Source: Ectocarpus siliculosus | Taxonomy: Eukaryota; Sar; Phaeophyceae; Ectocarpales; Ectocarpaceae | DNA: 64,000 nucleotides | Reading direction: 5' to 3' | Assembly (NCBI GenBank): GCA_000310025.1 | Contig: FN649727.1 | Location: 5,908,537-5,972,536, forward strand | Made by a program: the position numbers and the translations under genes | Shown here: positions 58,471-64,000 of the stretch, one piece after another | Layout: every line of letters begins with the position of its first letter | How positions within the stretch are numbered: position 1 is the first letter of the stretch | The notes under the pieces: generated by a model | What the model was told of the DNA's origin: nothing | What the model saw: only the letters and a program-made list of their open reading frames with translations | The model's database searches: none

Positions 58471-61400
58471 CTATGATGGCCGGGAGGAGGAGGAGGAAGG
58501 CGCGAGAGTGTAGCTGACACGAAGAGTGCCCTTCTTCGCCTTGACCTTGGTGATACGCACGCCCTCCATCTCTCTGGTACTCCGCACGTGGGTTCCGCCG
58601 CAGGGGCAGGAGAGGCCGGCCACCGTCACGGTGCGCGTCGCCGCGCCATACTTCGTCGCTGCCGCCGCGGTTGATGACGCCGGCACCTTCCCCCTCCCCC
58701 CTCTTCCTCCTCGCTCTGCTACTACTGTTACCTCCTCCCTGCCTCTGCCTGCCGCCCCTCTCGAGGGACCTTCTTGTGCTGATGACGACGACGACGATGG
58801 AGCCTCATCGCCGTGTTCCTACCATTGTTGTGCACGCGAGACAGACAAGCGGAGCGAAGAAACCAAGTGTCGAATCATTCAGGAGCGAACTACACTCGCC
58901 AATCTTCTTCCTCCCACTCTGTTCTTGCGCATGATTCGGAGAGAGAGTCCTCGAATGCATCCAGGCACAACCAACCGCCGTTGTGTAGAGCATTCGCGCA
59001 GCAGTAAACGTACTACTTCAGTGTGTGTGGGGGGTGGTACGCAAAAATGAGAAATGTACGGTCAATGGCAAAAAAACACTTCGAAAGCACAACCTTTTGT
59101 AGTCCGTTATCCGGTGGGATACAGTGTCCGAAGCACTATCACCCCCACTCTTTGGACAACTATGCATAGCTGTGTGCATCCGCCGCTAGTTTGGTCAATG
59201 CTTTCCCCCCAAAACGGGCCGCACCACACACGAGACTCGAGGACCCGTCGTGGAGCATGCTCCCCGCCATGCCGCCCACGCCCCCTGGACCCCACGCACG
59301 CACCTGATCCGCCATCTTGACCATAGTCTCCATATTCGCCATTACCAGCTTGTCGAGCTCGCTGTTACACTGTGGCGTGAGTGACGTACATACAGACGCA
59401 ACAGGAAAGAAGAGGTTAAAAACTGACTTGTGTATTTGAAACGATTTAGTCTGGAACCCTTCTGTGTGACCACGGGTTGGAGTAAAAGGCACAAGTAAGT
59501 GCTGTGAGCGCTAATTTGAAGTGAAGACAAAAAAAAAAAAAAAACGATAGCAGCGTCAGGCTCAGCTTCTCGCCGAGGGTCACAAGGCTGCAAATTATCT
59601 CTGTCAAGTACGTAGCGCTCTACTACCACTCACTATGTAGCATGTATACCTTCTCGATGAAGGCATCCTTCTCCAGGCCTGCCGGCAAGGTTCCTCGGTA
59701 CTCTACGTAGGGCGAGTCGTCGAAGTGGTAGCCCTTGAGCGGCGAGAACACGCCCGCGCCCACCGCGCCCACGACGGCCTTGTCGACCGCGTGCCCCGCC
59801 GAGTGCAGAGCCGCGTGCCTCAGCCGCTTGGCGCTGTCCAGCGCCAGGGATGCTGGCCGGCCCGCCTGTTCTTCCACGAGGGCCGGAAAAAACGCGAGCG
59901 GTAGGGGGGGGGGCGGGCGGTGGGTGGATAGGCACGAAAGGAAGGAGGGCGACCCGCTGTTCGTCTTGATGACGAACGATGGTGGCGCGTTTAGTCTAAT
60001 GGTTGCGCCCGCCGATTTGTGGGCTGGTTAGTTCGGTACACGCGTGCATGAGGCCGATTGATGCTGAGGATGAAAGGTACCCAGGATAGCGAAGGATACC
60101 ATCGAGTCATACGTCCGCCCCGTAAGTGCGACAAGGCAACCAATCAATCGGGACTCCACCAGACTCTAGCCAGCACACCCCCACGCACGCACGAACGCAC
60201 GGGCACGTGAATGACTCGGAGGGTTCCCCGAGAACCCTATCTCACAGAAGTGAAACTATTTCATCTTGTCCGAGAACGTTTCATGCATATGCCCATACCT
60301 TCCGGCCAAACACTGCCACTGATGGGAAGGTCTGCACGGGAATAACAAAAAAAAAAACTCCTGAGCCATTCGACCTGGCGAGGGGGGTTTCATCGCCTGG
60401 TCTGTGACCACCGGCTAGATTTCGGCTAATGAGCGAACAACAAAATAACGATTCCAGAGATCGGTGGGAATGCCTGGATCGATCGGGCCGCCTTGGCGGC
60501 GTGATCAACTGGAAACGAACGCGGATTCCACCATATACTCCCGAAGCCGACGCGCACGCGCGAAAAGAAGTTTATACATTGCGTTCTTTGGTCGTGTTGC
60601 ATTCTGATTGGCCATTGCTGCTGGACGACGACGGGCCGCGCGCTTACCTCCAGCCGAGGTTGTGGTGTTCCCGACATCGTCCCGTAGTGGTAAATCACGC
60701 CACCCACGTCTCTAACCTTGCTCACAGGCACGGTGCAGTCTCCGCACGTGATAGTTCCTGCATGAAATTAGGTAGTGCGACAACGACATATATTTAGAGA
60801 AGAACCAAGGGCATATGAGCAGGCCTACGGTCAATCGTTTTCACGGCAGGAATATGACAACTAGCAATGTATTCGGGGATGACGCGTGGGCATTGGCCTC
60901 ACAAACGAGGTTTTGGTGGGTGTTTCAATCGGCAGAACAAAAGGTAGGGTCAACAGACTTTTGGTGTGACAAGACAGACTCGATCACACGATCTCGTACG
61001 AAGGCACAAGTAAGTGTCAACGGCTGGAAGGAAAGCGAAGCATAACTAAACCACAAAACCACAACATCCTGACTGTAGTGAGAGTTGACGTGCCTCAACG
61101 CGATAAACTACCACTTCACTGTGAGCTTGTGCTGGTTGTGTGTACAATCATCAGACGAGCGGCCAGGCAGCGTCTGGCTAAATTGGAACGTCACCCTTGC
61201 TGTCGACAACTCTTCTCATGGACGGCGTACATTCAAACCGGAGACGGCATGTTGAACCGTCATTTAGAAACCGAATCGAACCATTAGATTCCAAAGTCGC
61301 TTGAAACACGTGCTACCCCCACCACTCCAAAACATTTTGCCACAGGGGACAGGTATAACGGTACGTCCATAATCAGCCCGGCGCACCATGCACCTTCATC

Positions 61401-62580
61401 GCTTGGCTGCCCCCCGCCCTGAGGGTGGAAGATCGTGCGGTCCAAAATGATCGCAGAACCTTGGGAGTCATCTTCGACCACGCCCAAGACCGTCGCCTCT
61501 GTGAAAAGAGACCACGCCCACACGGTCGATTGCAAGGGGGCACACACGATTACACACGATTACTACTGTCATAGCAGCTGCGAATGCGGGGTATAGCCAT
61601 GTGTGACGGTCTCGCTCGATTGACATCTATCTACATGCATCTTGCATCTATGAACATGCACGCTGCCTGTATGTAGTTGCAGTAGTAGTTGCACACGGGG
61701 ATGTGGGAGTGCCAACGGCTCTTTTGTTCAGCCGTCGTAAATACCTGCCAGCGCCAATACACGTCGTTTTCGGAATGCCCCTGCATGCTACTCCTATGCA
61801 CGGTTCCGCGTCGTTTGTTTGTGGGTGTAGAAGAATGTAATTGCCATCACGATACTGGTTTCTCCTCCCCGGGCGATCGACCAAACATACAATAAAATGA
61901 ACTCCTGATGGTCCGGATGTGCTTGTTCGGTATATTGTACTTCGTATGCAAGACGAGGATCGATCCCGTTTGGCCGGACTACACGCATATGCCTTGTTCC
62001 GGCGTGGAACCAAAGAAGAACTGCTTGTTGTGCTATTTAGAGATGAGAAAAACGATTTATGGCACCACGACGATCAACATTTACAACGTTTCCCATAAAA
62101 TTCCAACCGAGCAAAATGGTGTATCCGCAACTAACTTCGAAGGAACGTGCTACATGTATGCATGCTGCAGGACAGGAATTTGGTGAGTGCTGCTGGTTGC
62201 GGATCGCCCGCCGTGTGGAGCTGCGTACCGAAAACGAAAATCCAAATCTTCGAGAAAACGGAAGAATCAGCGTTTGCATTTCAAACAAGATATTCATTAT
62301 GCACAGCTGATGTGGGGGTGCGTACGTCAGTAAACATGAGAACCAAGTGACTCGAAGCAGACCTCTCACCAGAGGTCATGAGGTAGGTATCTTGCAGGTA
62401 CATCCTCTCGGTACAGCCAAACACGGTGGTGTTGGTGATGTTGGTGATGTTGGTGGGGCTGCTGCGTTGCTCCTCCTTTGGGCCGCCAGCAACGGCAACA
62501 CCGCCAGCTTTGCCATGATGTTCCAATACAGAATACCTCGGAGTTTTCGCCAAGGTGAGTCGTGGCCCCGTTGTTGCCAT
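58471..62580 (-). CDS. AlaX-type alanyl-tRNA editing protein
   Basis: Six exons on the minus strand: 62580-62370, 61498-61394, 60757-60648, 59865-59650, 59369-59304 and 58686-58471. All are phase-consistent, giving 307 residues. The N-terminal part has TERMYLQDTYLMTSEATVLG and ILDRTIFHPQGGGQPSDEG. It continues with CTVPVSKVRDVGGVIYHYG. The first zinc-ligand motif is HSAGH, followed by GYHFDDSPYVEYRG. The second is CPCGGTHVRSTREME, with ITKVKAKKGTLRVSYTL at the end. This is the second half of the alanyl-tRNA synthetase editing domain without the catalytic core. Family members hydrolyse Ser-tRNA(Ala) or Gly-tRNA(Ala) in trans, using zinc held by HxxxH and CxxxH. The length is that of a medium AlaX form with an N-terminal extension. 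An in-frame ATG at 62802 is an alternative start. The last acceptor (GGGAAG|GTGCCG) is purine-rich and least certain. Confidence 0.88.
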
Positions 62581-62784
62581 CAAGAGACTAGTGCCGACCA
62601 GTGCCAGCACACCCGGGACACTAGTGCGAGTGGTGGCGTGGCTGCTCCGCGCCCCAGACCCCAGACCCCAGACCCGAACAACAAGAAGAGTGCGGCGGAA
62701 ACCACCCCGTCGAGCACGCACAACCAAATCGCGGAGCCCCCGAGATGGTTCACCTTGCTGTAGCACACAGCGGGCATCACCGCC
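62581..62784. promoter_or_regulatory. Shared 5' region between the AlaX-type gene and PRKCSH-like gene
   Basis: 204 bp lie between divergent start codons. If the AlaX-type protein starts at the alternative ATG at 62802, the two coding regions would overlap head-to-head. Promoter function is inferred from position. Confidence 0.45.
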
Positions 62785-63337
62785 ATGGCACCGTGGCAGC
62801 ACCGCCTCCTCGTGCTAGGAGCTTCCTTTGTCGTGTCTGCTCGAGGATCGTCGATATTTACATGTGATGGAGGTGCAACAGCTTTGGAGCAAAACAAAGT
62901 GAGAGAGATATGGATGTATTCGTCCAACCGCCGTGGGTTCTGCCAAGTGCTGTGGATACTTGGCCGACTGGCAGTGTCTTGTAGGATATGAGGATAGGGC
63001 ATGTGGCTACTGAGACTCTATCTTTTAGCAAATCTTTGCCGTGCCGGCAGTCGAGGAGGGAACGGGGCGAGAAGGAAGAGAGCCGAGTTGGGGGGATTCT
63101 GCCCATAATGAAACCTAAACCTGTCTGGGGTGTACAGGCTGGGAGTGGTTACATGACTTTTGACTCTGGCACTACTGTACAAAAGCTACACTTGTACACT
63201 ACAACAACACTCTTTTCGCGAAAGATTGTTCTGCTGCGATTGTATGTACTGCAATAGGTTAACGACGACTACTGTGACTGCCTCGACGGCGCGGACGAGA
63301 CGCTTACGCCAGCCTGCTCTCACACCGGGCAAGCGAG
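62785..63337 (+). CDS. Glucosidase II beta subunit (PRKCSH-like), N-terminal exons, 3' partial
   Basis: Exon 1 (62785-62898) encodes a signal peptide (MAPWQHRLLVLGASFVVSA) followed by IFTCDGGATALEQNK. Exon 2 (63258-63337) continues VNDDYCDCLDGADETLTPAC and ends SHTGQAR. The pattern F-x-C-x-x-G ... V-N-D-D-Y-C-D-C-x-D-G-x-D-E is the LDL-receptor class A module at the N-terminus of glucosidase II beta. That ER-luminal subunit retains and targets the catalytic alpha subunit during N-glycan trimming. Exon 2 ends in phase 2 with a GTGTGT donor. I could not place the next exon before the window ends, so the gene probably continues to the right beyond 64000. Confidence 0.85.
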
Positions 63338-63634
63338 GTGTGTCGCTTTTGTTTTTCCTCTGCGTCTTGCAATGGTGTAGGGCCGTAGGATCCGCAGGTA
63401 TGGAGGCCACCCGTACATGGCCAATTGTAGTGTATCCTCATGGCTTGCAAGCAGGGCGATCATTGATGAACCATTAAGTTGTGTACGGATATTGTCGATG
63501 CACAGCAGTACTGCTGCAGCCTCATACGGCGGTGCCCCTTCGAGCGCGAGCCAAAACACACGCACATGTGGTGGGTCATGTTGCCCCTCGCGGGTCTTTG
63601 TAAAACCCTTAACCTTGTCTAAACTCGCCAACAT
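63320..63634 (-). other. Unrecognised minus-strand open frame inside the PRKCSH-like intron
   Basis: The minus strand reads GQHDPPHVRVFWLALEGAPP, EAAAVLLCIDNIRTQLNGSS and MIALLASHEDTLQLAMYGWP. Upstream on the same strand, in another frame (about 63735-63650), is HSEEEVRRFREYDISIDEAK. Composition looks protein-like rather than random. The two parts are separated by a short stretch that could be an intron or a frameshift. I do not recognise the family. It may be a nested gene or a decayed mobile-element fragment. Confidence 0.35.
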
Positions 63635-64000
63635 TTCAACAAACTAGCCACCAACTTTGCTTCATCGATAGAAATATCGTACTCTCTGAAGCGCCGCACC
63701 TCTTCCTCGCTGTGGCTGGATATTTGGTATGTTGACCCGAAAGCGGGAGACGTACGTATGTACGTACGCGAAAGAAACCCGTCTCATCTCTTTAGCTACA
63801 AAGCTGTTTTGGGTAGGTTTAGCTCATTTGAATCCCAGCAAGGCATCGGTGTTCTCGTTGACTCCATTGGTCAAGCTCTGCTCTTTTTGTCTCTCTCGTA
63901 CCCAATGAGTTTGCAGGGGACGTAACAGTACTGCTGGATGCTTTATCTTACAGGGGTCCTACTACTCCAGATTCATCGAATACAGTAGTATTGATTTGTG
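63338..64000. other. Right edge, intron sequence of the PRKCSH-like gene
   Basis: Apart from the minus-strand frame noted at 63320-63735 and a short GTACGTAC motif near 63750-63770, nothing recognisable. Confidence 0.4.

Overview
The window is eukaryotic nuclear DNA. Genes are split into many short exons (mostly 60-370 bp) separated by introns of roughly 0.3-2 kb, with GTAAGT/GTGAGT donors and pyrimidine-rich acceptors. GC content is moderate, simple repeats are abundant, and there are degraded LTR retrotransposons. Conserved proteins are eukaryotic: a GPR107-type seven-TM protein, EIPR1/TSSC1, an AlaX-type editing protein and glucosidase II beta. Together with IQ, MORN and dynein-stalk-like modules this best fits a brown alga or related stramenopile (Ectocarpus-like). 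The taxon is an inference; no rRNA or marker gene is present. Gene models were spliced by eye, using phase continuity across exon junctions, so junctions may be off by a few bases.

Region 1 (about 1-34.8 kb, + strand) is dominated by what reads as one very large gene. It enters from the left edge and ends at 34808, with about 46 exons and roughly 2,300 residues visible. Domains in order are: C2; about eight IQ motifs; a discoidin (F5/8 C)-like fold; an Ig-like region with an inserted zinc-ribbon and coiled coil; a MORN array; a segment resembling the coiled-coil stalk and microtubule-binding head of dynein heavy chain; long coiled coils; and a WW-like C-terminus. I do not recognise this combination. 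Its first complete intron holds a 1.4-kb CCGAAAA-type tandem array. Two late introns hold an internally deleted LTR retrotransposon and a related solo LTR in the opposite orientation.

Region 2 (34.8-47.2 kb) has a GPR107/GOST-family membrane protein on the minus strand (36669-42302), tail-to-tail with the giant gene. It is head-to-head with EIPR1 (42559-47227, +), with 256 bp between the start codons. Both conserved families act in Golgi/endosome trafficking.

Region 3 (47.2-57.5 kb) has an unassigned 2.9-kb spacer, then a two-exon KH plus SAM protein with Bicaudal-C-like layout (50569-54613, +). A long GC/poly-C-rich downstream stretch follows, then an assembly gap (56687-57519).

Region 4 (57.5-64 kb) has an AlaX-type alanyl-tRNA editing protein on the minus strand (58471-62580). 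It is head-to-head, 204 bp apart, with the first two exons of glucosidase II beta (PRKCSH-like, 62785 onward, +), which runs towards the right edge. No tRNA, rRNA or CRISPR array was seen.
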